Shown here: one piece after another, positions 54,914 through 64,000 of the stretch
Layout: every line of letters starts with the position of its first letter
Numbering within the stretch: the stretch's first letter is position 1
Source: Rhodocollybia butyracea
Taxonomy: Eukaryota > Basidiomycota > Agaricomycetes > Agaricales > Omphalotaceae
Reading direction: 5' to 3'
Length of the DNA: 64,000 nucleotides
Assembly (NCBI GenBank): GCA_015501585.1
Contig: JADNRY010000069.1
Span: 186,001-250,000, forward strand
The notes under the pieces: model-generated
What the model was told of the DNA's origin: nothing
What the model saw: only the letters and a program-made list of their open reading frames with translations
Databases searched by the model: none
Translations under genes and position numbers: made by a program

Positions 54914-56389
54914 TGTAAGAGCCCTGACTCTTAATGCCTCAGACCATGAGCAAGATCTTGTTCTATTAGAGAAATAGACCAAAACAAGTAGGTGGTACGA
55001 GGATAAGAGTGAACTAATTATGTAATATCGGCGCTAACGGTAATGAACGTGCCGTAGGCGTTACACATGCCCCCTAGATTGACCCCACAGGTCCATCTTA
55101 CCCAAAAAAAAAAAAGAGAAAGATGGAAAAGGGAAAACATAACAAAGAGAAACATACAGTCATCTAATAGGTAACGTACAATGTAGTATGTTGGCAATTT
55201 CCATAAGCGCAGAAGAAGAGAAAGTGTCCTGTGAAAATTGCCGGATTCTCTGGATGCTGACACTAAGTCCAGATTGAGATGGTGGTGGCACAGTGGAGAC
55301 AGTAGATCTCCAGCGCCATGAATGGGAGCATTGATTGGGAGCACAAATATGGTGATGGGGAGTTTCAGTGGGTGAAGGCGATGGCATGAGTGTACCAGAT
55401 CGGGATGGGCAACGACTTGAACGAAGCAAGAGCGAACCAAACGCACCATACATGTTGTGTTTGACACATTTACAAAGGCCTGTTGGTGGAATGGCAGTCA
55501 CAGGGGCAACATAAGGCACAGGTGTACACTCGGTTGGAGTGTTTGAGAGATGAACACAAGCTGGCGGTGCTCCAGCTGTGTGTTCAAGCCCCATGACATG
55601 TTCATCCATGAATACTTCAAGTTTCCGGCCTGCTTTCCGCAGTTCAGCCACCTCCCATGCAAACTCTGAGGTTGGTTGGAGTCAAAGTGAAGGGGGAGTG
55701 GGTTTGGATGGTGAAACAAATGTCAGAGCATGTGGAGATGATTTCGACATGTCTGACACATTTGAAGCGAGTGTGGGAGTTGGTGATGAGGCAGTAGGAG
55801 CGGTCAAAGGTGATGGAGAACTCAGAGCAGGAGGTGGTGTTTGAGATTTGGACAGTTCCATCCCAAACTCTTCTCCCAGTCTCTTAATAGACTCTATCAT
55901 CTGAAAACAGACCTCTGCCTGGAAACCTTCTTCCTTCACTGCCCAGCAACATCTTAATGTTGAATCCTGCACCACTGCCTCTGCCAAATTCCTACCAGCC
56001 ACTGAAAGACCATGTTGTTCCCAGAGCTGCTTAAAGTTGACTAGCAGCTGTTGAATTCCCTGGGAGGAGAAGTCCAGGATCCCAGAGATGTGTGAGAGAG
56101 GATCATGAGGGAACATAGAAAGGATTTGAGAAAGAAAAGAGTAAGCCAGAGCCATGACAGAGTCATGGCTTGAGTTGTGCTGTTGTGTGGTCATATTGCT
56201 GTAACAGTCCTATTCAGGACAAGGTTGCTCAAAAAAGTGTAAGAGCCCTGACTCTTAATGCCTCAGACCATGAGCAAGATCTCATTCTATTAGAGAAATA
56301 GACCAAAACGAGTAGGTGGTACGAGGATAAGAGTGAACTAATTATGTAATATCGGCGCTAACAGTAATGAACGTGCCGTAGGCGTTACA
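54914..56389 (-). mobile_element. Miniature LTR retrotransposon (TRIM-like, 1476 bp)
   Basis: Two 152-bp direct repeats, 54914-55065 and 56238-56389, start TGTAAGAGCCC and end GGCGTTACA and differ at only a few bases. A perfect 5-bp duplication TTATG flanks the element (54909-54913 and 56390-56394). On the minus strand, CTAGGGGGCATG lies next to the LTR at 54914-55065 as a polypurine tract, which agrees with the minus-strand coding frames. It lacks all pol functions and is inserted within MITE D2. Confidence 0.93.
55160..56194 (-). CDS. Gag-like protein of the miniature LTR element (two overlapping frames)
   Basis: The first frame, 56194-55682, starts at a real ATG (MTTQQHNSSHDS) shortly after the 5' LTR and encodes 170 residues. 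These are a helical N-terminal region (about 1-105: SHISGILDFSSQGIQQLLVN, IESIKRLGEEFGMEL) and a Pro/Ser/Thr-rich tail. A second frame overlaps it and runs to 55160 (RKAGRKLEVFMDEHV, then Pro/Ser-rich). Frameshifting, splicing or a mutation may separate them. No zinc knuckle or enzyme motif. A structural (gag-like) role is inferred only from its position in an LTR element. Confidence 0.45.
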
Positions 56390-57104
56390 TTATGCAAGTA
56401 AGTAATGGTAAATACTTCTGTAACACTTGTTTATTAGATGAATCACAAGTACCTGCAAGACTTGCAAGTAATACTTGCGAGTCAGTGACCCGTTTCCCAC
56501 GAGTCAGCCACAGGTCACAAGTCAAGCCTTTTAGGCCGCAAGTACTTGGATCCGGACTTGTGGACATCTCTAGTTGAAACTAGATTACCGCTTATGAGTT
56601 GTATCTAATCAATAATGTGAGTCAACTAGATGCACTTGCTATACAATTGATGAACAGTTGATATATGCTATGTTGAAACTCACCCTCAAACACTAGACAC
56701 AGCCTCTATGCAGGTTTGTATCATAGATGTAGTCAATTATGCCATTTGCTATTAGCCTTACAGTGATACATAGCTTGTAGACTGCCTTGCAGTACCTATA
56801 ACATTACCTATAGTATTACCATACGGACTCCATCTTCTAGGGTACATTATGCACATGTATATGCACTATGTTTAGCAGTACACCTCAAGTAGACTCATAC
56901 ATTGTTATAGAGTTTATTATATTCTGTAGTATAAATACTGTAGATATTTTCCTGTAACAATAACCAAGAATCCTACTATTGGTCTGGACACTTGTTCTGT
57001 TCTCAACAAGCACACTTATATCTCCTGTAACCTCCACACACTCTAAGGTGAGTATGCTGTCAACCTTGTGTTGACTGACTGCTGTTTCGACAGGTTATGG
57101 GCCC

Positions 57105-57698
57105 CGGATTGCTTCAACACATGTTGTGCCCTCCATTGTGCTTACTGCACTTGGTTAGACAGTGTTCAATGAACATCCAATGCTCATTCCTGGAGTGTAC
57201 AAAGTTTGCCTGTTGTGCATAGCTGGTCATGGTACATGGTAACATTCATGGATCGCATTTCTCTCCATTCCTGCATTGTTCAAAAATATACATGACTTTG
57301 CACACTGAATGTGCATCTGCTGGCAAACTGCAAACAATCATTGGGTTCTTGGCCTTTGTAGAATAATTGTACATACACATTACCTACCTACTGCTTGCCT
57401 TAAGTTCTTCACATGCTGAAGGGATACTGTTTGATTGTGCTGCAAAGCACATCTGAACATTGACTGAATGCATATTCTTGGCATTCAGTTACCCTGTTTG
57501 TGTTCCAATCAACTTAAGTGACTGAGTCCCAATTGGAATGATTGGATCAGTGGATGGAAAATGGATGGATAATTATATGCAATCAAAACTGAAAACACTT
57601 GTCACGGGTTTCAGACTTTGATGTTGTGATCTGAGTTCATAACTTGTGGGAGCACGTCACTGACTGTTGCTCTACTCTTTCTAGAACCCTATCAAGAC
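57105..57698 (+). other. Copia-1 leader
   Basis: Untranslated leader of about 600 bp between the primer-binding site and the gag ATG at 57699. No gene or repeat was recognised in it. Confidence 0.6.
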
Positions 57699-60600
57699 AT
57701 GTCTCTCTCCAACTTATCCAGTGTTCCTCTCCTCACTGGGGCTAACTACCCCTCTTGGTCTAGCTCAATGACTGCGCTCCTTAGAGCCTCTCATTGCTGG
57801 TTGTTCCACTCAACCCATCCGCCAATATTGCAAAGCTACTACTGACAAAGTCAAAGCTGGCACCCACAAGACCAATGAAGATGTGGATATCACCACCCCC
57901 GAGCAACAGAAAGAAATTGATGACTGGGACAACCTTGATGACCAAGCCATGGGCTTAATTGCCCTCCAACTTCCTGATGACATTAGAACTACTGTCCTGA
58001 AGGATGAAGCATATGAAACCTGGGCTGAAATCAAAAAGATCTACGGCAAACCCGGTTCTGCAGTACTTTTGGCATCTTCAAAAAAGCCATTAACTTCCAA
58101 ATCAATAGAAGAGCTGATCCACTCTTGCCTTGGCTTCATTAACTTCCACCTTCTCTCACCTCGATGGCTCAGGTCTTATTCTTCCGGAACCGGTCAAAGC
58201 CATGATTCTCTTGGCCGCCCTACCTACCCAATGGGATAGTCTTGCAATGACAATCCTTTCTCAAGATGCTACTCTCCTCACTCCGTCCAATATCATGCCA
58301 ATCATTCAGGACAAGTACTGCTGCCGCCAATCCAACACTACCTCACTTGCGGCCTGCATCTCCGGCATCAAACGTCAATCTGACTCCAAATCTTTTTGGA
58401 ACAATCAGAAAAAGAAGAAGGACAACAAGAAGGGAGGCCTTACCCAGCTAGCAAACCTTCTAACAATTTGTCCTCTTCTTCTGACAAAGACAAAAAGACA
58501 CACCGTGGAAAGAAAGGTGGAAAAGGCAAAGAAAAGCTCATGAATCAGCTGAAGTTGAGTCTTCCAATGTCTCTAATTTTGCCACCTGCCTTGCCTCGCA
58601 CATTAACAACAGCTTCCTTTGTGAAGCCTCCCACAACTCCATCCTTGACAGGATGAAGATTGAGGAAGTAGAGGTTGATCTCTCTCATCACCTTTGGCAT
58701 CAGACCAAACTCAAAATGGACATTGACGAGGAAATGTATGGCTCTGGAGACGAGTGCCTTATTTTCTGGCAAGCTTTCCTTAATAGTTTTAAGGCAAAAC
58801 TCACTGACCAATTGCACTCATTACAACAGATGTTCAATAATATGGCTGGAATATTGAACAGTCCAAATGGACCTTATGTATCACATTCCCGAGATTTATG
58901 AACTCTGTACCTCCTAGCAAGGGTAATTTAAATAAAATGGTTTCAATGATGTGCATGGTGCAAATAAGAACCTTAGTCAGATATTTAACGCATGGCTACT
59001 TGATTCCGGTGCATCTGGATACTTCACCCCTTATTGGCAAGACTTTGTGTCTTATAAAAAATTCACACATCCGATACCTGTCCAGACTGCTGGCAACAAA
59101 TGTCAACCTTTATTGAAGGTCACAGTCTACATAAGGCATGACAACAGTGAAGCAAAAATCCTCACAACTAAGTTACACCCAGTGTTTTTACCAACCGCAT
59201 TGCACACACCAACTTCTATCTGTTGGTTTATTAAATAACAAGGTTGTTACACAACTATTAACATTGAAAAATCAGTTATTCGTAAGACGGATGATGACTC
59301 AATAATCATGACCTTATATCCCAATAACGACAGGGATAATATTCACTGGCTAAAGGCTGATGTAGTGAAATCTGAGATAGGCATGACATCATCTCCTAAT
59401 GATTTTAACACCTGGCATAACCGTTTTGCACATCCCGGTGATGTTGTATTACACAATGCTCCTGGAAATGTCAACGGACTACCTAAGTTGTCAATACCAG
59501 ATAAATAATCTCCATGCAAAGGTTGCGCGCTTGGAAAGGCTGCCTCCAAAGCATATCCTAAGTCCGAGAAACGAGCATCCAATCCTATGGATTTAATTCA
59601 CGCAGATTTGGTTGAAATCCAGCCGTCTCTTATCATAAATTTAAATTTGTGATCACTCTGCTGGATGACTGCTTTTCTCATGCTACTTTGATCATGCTGC
59701 GACAAAAATCAGAAGCATTTCAAGCCATCAAGGATTTCAAATCTTGGGCTGAAAAACAAACTGGACGCAGACTTGTGCGTTTCCGCATTGATCAAGGGGA
59801 GAACTAATCTCAAAGGAATTTACTTCCTTTCTCAAATCTGAGGGTATTGACATTCAAATGTCCGAACCTTATGTTCATCAACAGAATGGTAGAGCAGAAC
59901 ATATCAACCGTACACTCATGGAAAAATCCGAAGCCATGTGACACCATGCATGCTGCCCGGAGTCCTGGTGGCAATTTTCATATTCCACAGGAGTACATGT
60001 GTACAACCGCACACCGATCCGTTGATTGAACTGGAAGACACCAATTGAAGGTTTTCTCAAAAAGAAACCTGATGTCTCGTACTTCAGAACCTTTGGCTGT
60101 GGCGCTTATGTCTTTATTCCTATTGACAAGTGAAAAAATAAACAATCTCCACACTCTGAAGCGATGCCTTTCATTGGATATGACCAAGGAAGCAAAGGAT
60201 ATCTATTCATGCGTAGTGATAACTCCGTAGTGCATGCTGCACAAGCAACTTTCTATGAGAAATGGTTTCCACAGTGCAAATCTGAATCTGATTCTGGAGT
60301 AAAACCCGCTATACCTGTTGCCCCCATGCCTGTGAAACCTTCGCAACCTTCAAATGGTAATGGTGCAGACATTCCATTTGATCCGGAGTTTCCGGAAGAT
60401 CAACCACAACCGTTTACTGAACCGGATAATGGACCGCACACTCCACCAGCTGGCCCAGATCCAGATCTGCCTGGTGATGATGATGCTCCAAATCCCAATC
60501 CTCCGGTACCATCTCGATCACCCACCCCTCCACCTCAAGCAAGAGACCCTTCACCACCTGCTCCCGATCCTAATCCATTCAGCTACCATCCTAAAGACGT

Positions 60601-62432
60601 TGAAGCATGGAAATGTGTGAACCCCACTAGAGAATGCCGTGCACCCTTGCACCCTGGAATGATACCCACGCCTGGCACTTGGAGCCGACAAGCTGATTGT
60701 GAAGAACGTGCTGAGCGCTTTGGACATGCTAGACGTGGACTTGTGCCTGCTCACAATGTAGTTCCTGATCAAGTTCCGCCACCGGTTCCACCACCACGTC
60801 CATTGAATCCTGATGACCATATGGTCACACCGCCACCTCCTGGCGCTACTCCGGATTCTGACATAGAAGAAGAACAAAGCCGCTAGGAATAATCCTGATA
60901 ACTGGATTTCTCCAACATCATATTGTCATTTACCATCTGCTGAAAGAAAGAAATGGGATCAAGCATGCAAAGATGAGATCGATGGTTTGAAGAAACAAAA
61001 TGTCTTTGAAGTAGTTGATCTACCAAAAGGTCGCAAACCTATCCGTTGTCGATGGGTTTTTACTAAAAAATCTGACGGTCGCTATAAAGCCCGACTCGTA
61101 GCAAAAGGTTTTTCACAAGTAGAAGGTGTGGATTATAATGAGTTGTTCTCACTGGTCGCCCGGTTTGAAACTGTATGAACTCTCCTACCTTTAGCCGCAT
61201 TAGAGGACTGGGAAATCCAGGCTCTTGACGTCAAACAGGCTTTTCTTTATGGCAAGCTAGATGAAGAGATCTACATGGAACAACCTAAAGACTTCATTAA
61301 AGAAGGCACACCGAAAGTATGGCAGTTACATGGTGCATTATACGGACTGAAACAAGCTAGCTTATCCTGGTGGAAGGAATGTAACACCTCCATGGGAAAA
61401 TTGGGATTTAAGCGCTGCTCTTCAGATGCTGGTGTATACGTCTTTAAATCAAATGGCAAAACCGTAACTGCCATCATCTATGTTGATGACGCACTCTTTC
61501 TTGGCAAGGACAAAGATCTTGTTCTTAAAAAGAAAAATGAGTTTATGAAATTATGGGAATGTCGTGATCTAGGAGAACTAACTGAGTTCCTTGGAATGCG
61601 GATTACACGGGATCATTCCAAACGTGTCTTAACACTTGACCAACAACCTTATCTTCGAAAGGTCATAGAACATTTTGGATTGACTAACGCCAAAGCCACC
61701 CCAACCCCATTACCTTCATCCTGGGTTCCTTGTGCAAACACTGGTTGTGTAGATGCCAAACTTAGACAACACTTTCAAAGTGTAATTGGATCTTTATGGT
61801 ATCTGATGCTAGGCACCCGACCCAACATTGCTTATGCTGTTATAAAACTCTCACAGTATTCGGCAAATCCAAACCCAGACCATCTGGCCAAAGCACTTTA
61901 CATTGTGCTCTACTTAATTGGGACTTCTACTTACGTACTTGTCTTTGATGGTAGATCTGACCATGGCTTCTTAGCCTATTGTGATTCTGACTGGGTGTCA
62001 GATCCAGATGATCAAAAATCCCATACTGGGATGATTATCAAACTTGCCACAGGTCCAATCTGCTGGACTTCTCATAAACAGAAAACAGTTGCTCTTTCAT
62101 CGACTGAAGCTGAATAGATGGCTTTATCTGATTCATGTAGACAACTCATGTGGCTCAAGTCTCTTTTTTCTGAGATCGGAATTACTATCACTGTATTACC
62201 CTTATGTGGTGATAATCAAGGATCAATCTTTCTAGGATCTAATCCTGTACAAGAAAGAAGAACCAAGCATATTGATATACAATATCATTATATCAGAGAA
62301 CGCATCGAATCAAAAGAAATAGAACTCTTCTATGTTCCTACTGATGATAATGTCGCAGATCTTCTCACAAAGAACCTTGCACTTGTCAAGTTTCAGAAAT
62401 TCCGTAACAGTCTTGGAATTCTCTTTAACTGA
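57699..62432 (+). pseudogene. Copia-1 gag-pol, multiple stops and frameshifts
   Basis: The ATG at 57699 opens a gag start (MSLSNLSSVPLLTGANYPSW, typical Copia gag). After a frame change it continues as DDWDNLDDQAMGLIALQLPD and a basic tail. Protease AWLLDSGASGYF lies near 58985. The integrase zinc-binding region is NTWHNRFAHPG..CKGCALGKA (59410-59545), followed by HADLVEIQP and core fragments to about 60150. A Pro-rich linker spans 60290-60880. RT starts RCRWVFTKKSDGRYKARLVA (61030), with catalytic YVDD at about 61479-61490. RNase H reads YCDSDW..CWTSHKQKTVALSSTEAE, then a TAG at 62115, then the C-terminal part to 62432. TGA stops at 60023 and 61176 sit where Arg is expected. Once autonomous, now dead. 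Confidence 0.92.
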
Positions 62433-62527
62433 TTCGTCATAGACTGTGCAATATGTCTATAAACTATAATGCCATTTAAAGTCAATAAAAATTATACTTC
62501 TTAGCTACAATTCTTAGCGAGGGGGAG

Positions 62528-63046
62528 TGTTGAAACTAGATTACCGCTTATGAGTCGTATCTAATCAGTAATGTGAGTCGACTAGACGCACTTGCTATAT
62601 GATCGATGAACTGTCGATATATGCTATGTTGAAACTCACCCTCAAACACTAGACGCAGCCTCTATGCAGGATCGTATAGATGTAGTCAATTATGCCATTC
62701 GCTATTAGTCTTATGATACATAGCCTGTATGCTGCCTTGCAGTACCTATGAACAATACCTCAGGCTATAGAATTACCATACGGACTCCATCTTCTAGGGT
62801 ACATTATGCACATGTATATGCACTATGTTTAGCAGTACGACTCAAGTAGACTCATACATTGTTATAGGGTTTATTATATTCTGTAGTATAAATACTGTAG
62901 ATATCTTCCTGTAACAATAACCAAGAATCCTACTATTTGTCTGGACACTTGTTCTGCTCTCAACAAGCCCTCTATCTCCAGTAACATCCTTACACTCTCA
63001 GGTGAGTATGCTGTCAACCTTGTGTTGACTGACCGCTGTTTCGACA
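62528..63046 (+). repeat. Copia-1 3' LTR
   Basis: 519 bp, TGTTGAAACTAG..CTGTTTCGACA. It matches the reassembled 5' LTR with numerous substitutions and a few small indels, many of them C/T or A/G differences, so the element is not young. The full 3' LTR shows the LTR sequence as it was before the MITE inserted in its 5' twin. Confidence 0.92.
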
Positions 63047-63199
63047 AGGCCATGACCTACCAATCCCAGGAAAAGACCAACCTGACCTAGGTCATGACCT
63101 AGCTGCCTGGGTTTTGCCTAGGTTTTTGGGTCTTTTTAGTAAGGTCAATGTAACAAAAGTGTAGACTAATAAGACCAAATATGTGGGTGACTGAACTGA
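63047..63199. other. Flank with a CTAGGTCATGACCTAG palindrome
   Basis: 63080-63115 contains imperfect repeats of TGACCTAGGTCA / CATGACCTAG and CTGCCTGGG words. No coding feature. Confidence 0.5.
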
Positions 63200-64000
63200 A
63201 TGTTCTGTGACATTAACATCCTATCTTCAGATAAACCATGTTGCCAAAGCTGGCCATGGAACAGGTTCAAGGATTGCATTCGTGAATATGTACTCGATAA
63301 CCCTAACTCTGATATACTCTTTCCACCTCTCCCAGACAACGGTTCCAAATCAAACTGTGGTTTCTACCATGAGCAGCTCATGGTGTTTATTGTTCCCTGG
63401 GCACATTATCCTGCATTTAAGGAGGATCCTAAAGGGTAAGTTGTTTCGCTAATATTAACTTGTGTTGATGACTTCTTTTGTAGGTTTTGTACAGGAATAA
63501 TCAACAAGGAGTCCAACATCAAGATCAAAAACTCCTCTGGCATCCCTATGCTCATGTATGATCTTGAGCTTTACAATCCTCAAGACCGCAATGCTGGCTG
63601 GGGAAAGAGCAAACTTCTCATAAGGGGTATGTAGTTCTCAATGTGTCATTCAGCTACTCATTTATTATTAATGCTAGGGTCTGAAACACTTTCTTGGCAG
63701 CCCCAAATCTGTATTTTGTCAACCAGGTTCCGCCAAGGGCAGCACTCCCTTACACAAGATATACAAGATTTGTTTGCTAACTCCCAGTATCATTGCATAT
63801 GTGACATGTATGGTGTGTGTGCCTATCATATCTCCATTCAGACTTTGATAATGGTTATGTAGATTTGTTTTTCTCTTTGTCGTGTGGATTGCTTCCATTC
63901 GCAAGATAGCCACTTTAGCTTGCAAAAATTCTATGATTGCATTATTCTGTTCCTTAACAACGACATTTGGGGCGAAGAAGTTTTGTTGTATCTGAATGAG
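63200..64000 (+). CDS. DUF6698-like protein gene (partial, runs off the window)
   Basis: An exon to 63435 encodes RFKDCIREYVLDNPNSDILF, PPLPDNGSK..GFYHEQL and FKEDPKG. A 48-bp intron (63436-63483, GTAAGT..TGTAG) joins in frame to 63484-63626 (FCTGIINKESNIKIKNSSGI, MLMYDLELYNPQDRNAGWGK, LLIRG). A 51-bp intron follows (63627-63677). The next exon contains KHFLGSPKS and TPSIIAYVTCMV, but in a frame one base off from the spliced one, so there is a small indel or a different border. KFYDCIILFL...NNDIWGEEV lies near the window end. This order fits DUF6698, a mushroom family of unknown function. The first exon is uncertain; 63200 is the left limit of the open frame, and the true start may be upstream of the Copia-1 insertion. 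Confidence 0.6.

Larger units (their letters stand above)
54458..56572. mobile_element. hAT-type MITE D2, inside the Copia-1 5' LTR
   Basis: Tips TAGAGATGTCCACGAGTCC and GGACTTGTGGACATCTCTA. A perfect 8-bp duplication GTTGAAAC (54450-54457 and 56573-56580) is bases 2-9 of the Copia LTR. Excluding the nested miniature LTR element it is about 640 bp, like D3. It contains a hairpin at 54738-54803 (29-bp arms around 8 bases, one mismatch). Non-coding. Confidence 0.92.
54449..63046 (+). mobile_element. Full-length Ty1/Copia retrotransposon (Copia-1), inactivated
   Basis: The 5' LTR is 54449-54457 plus 56581-57092 (521 bp, split by a hAT MITE). The 3' LTR is 62528-63046 (519 bp). Both run TGTTGAAACTAG..GTTTCGACA. 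Directly after the 5' LTR, GGTTATGGGCCC (57093-57104) is complementary to the anticodon arm of initiator-Met tRNA, the half-tRNA primer site known from Copia-type elements. A polypurine tract GCGAGGGGGAG (62517-62527) precedes the 3' LTR. Gene order gag-PR-IN-RT-RNaseH identifies the Copia superfamily. The bases flanking the two LTRs (TCATC / AGGCC) do not match, so one side may be rearranged or the duplication has decayed. Confidence 0.9.

Noticed and set aside
63047..63051. Target duplication for Copia-1
   Set aside because: The five bases after the 3' LTR (AGGCC) do not match those before the 5' LTR (TCATC), so no duplication can be claimed.

Overview
The window looks like an accessory, transposon-dense stretch of a basidiomycete (Agaricomycete mushroom) genome. 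This rests on: host-type genes split by many short introns (44-72 bp, GT..AG); families I know mainly from Agaricomycetes (a BTB/POZ protein, DUF6534- and DUF6533-like membrane proteins, a DUF6593 protein, a DUF6698 protein); and fungal LTR retrotransposons, hAT-type MITEs and a basidiomycete-type DDE transposase. I see no rRNA, tRNA gene, CRISPR array or bacterial-style operon. All family names are from sequence patterns read by eye, not from a search.

Layout. 1-8.9 kb: decayed gag-like and duplicated fragments plus a foldback (inverted-repeat) element. 8971-14712: a complete, young-looking LTR element with two 1125-bp LTRs, a 5-bp target duplication and only a gag gene. 14.8-18.0 kb: a Cys-rich host-type gene split by a foldback copy. 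18.8-19.5 kb: a small two-exon gene. 20-23 kb: a repeat copy carrying its own 189-bp insertion. 23.4-24.4 kb: an apparently intact BTB gene. 24.6-27.1 kb: an LTR fragment abutting a palindrome with about 850-bp arms. 27-32.8 kb: mostly unidentifiable sequence and an inverted repeat.

32.8-39 kb is the most gene-like part. It holds a DUF6534-like 7-TM gene with a one-base frameshift, an intact four-exon DUF6593 gene, and a seven-exon gene for a secreted protein in which each internal exon encodes one copy of a 28-32 residue repeat. 40-42.6 kb: a DUF6533-like gene cut by a 1506-bp hAT-type element with a perfect 8-bp target duplication. 42.8-45.9 kb: a nest in which a hAT MITE is split by an element made of GTNACC minisatellite, which in turn holds a solo LTR. 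46.9-51.4 kb: a small TTA-flanked MITE and a Copia remnant interrupted twice.

51.4-54.4 kb: a second, broken DUF6533-like gene, a second GTNACC element with a 9-bp target duplication, and a degenerate DDE transposase. 54.4-63.0 kb: a full-length but inactivated Copia element whose 5' LTR contains a hAT MITE, which itself contains a miniature LTR element. 63.2-64.0 kb: the start of a DUF6698-like gene that runs off the window. The genes do not form an obvious pathway. The most original items are the repeat-exon secreted precursor and the two GTNACC-array elements.
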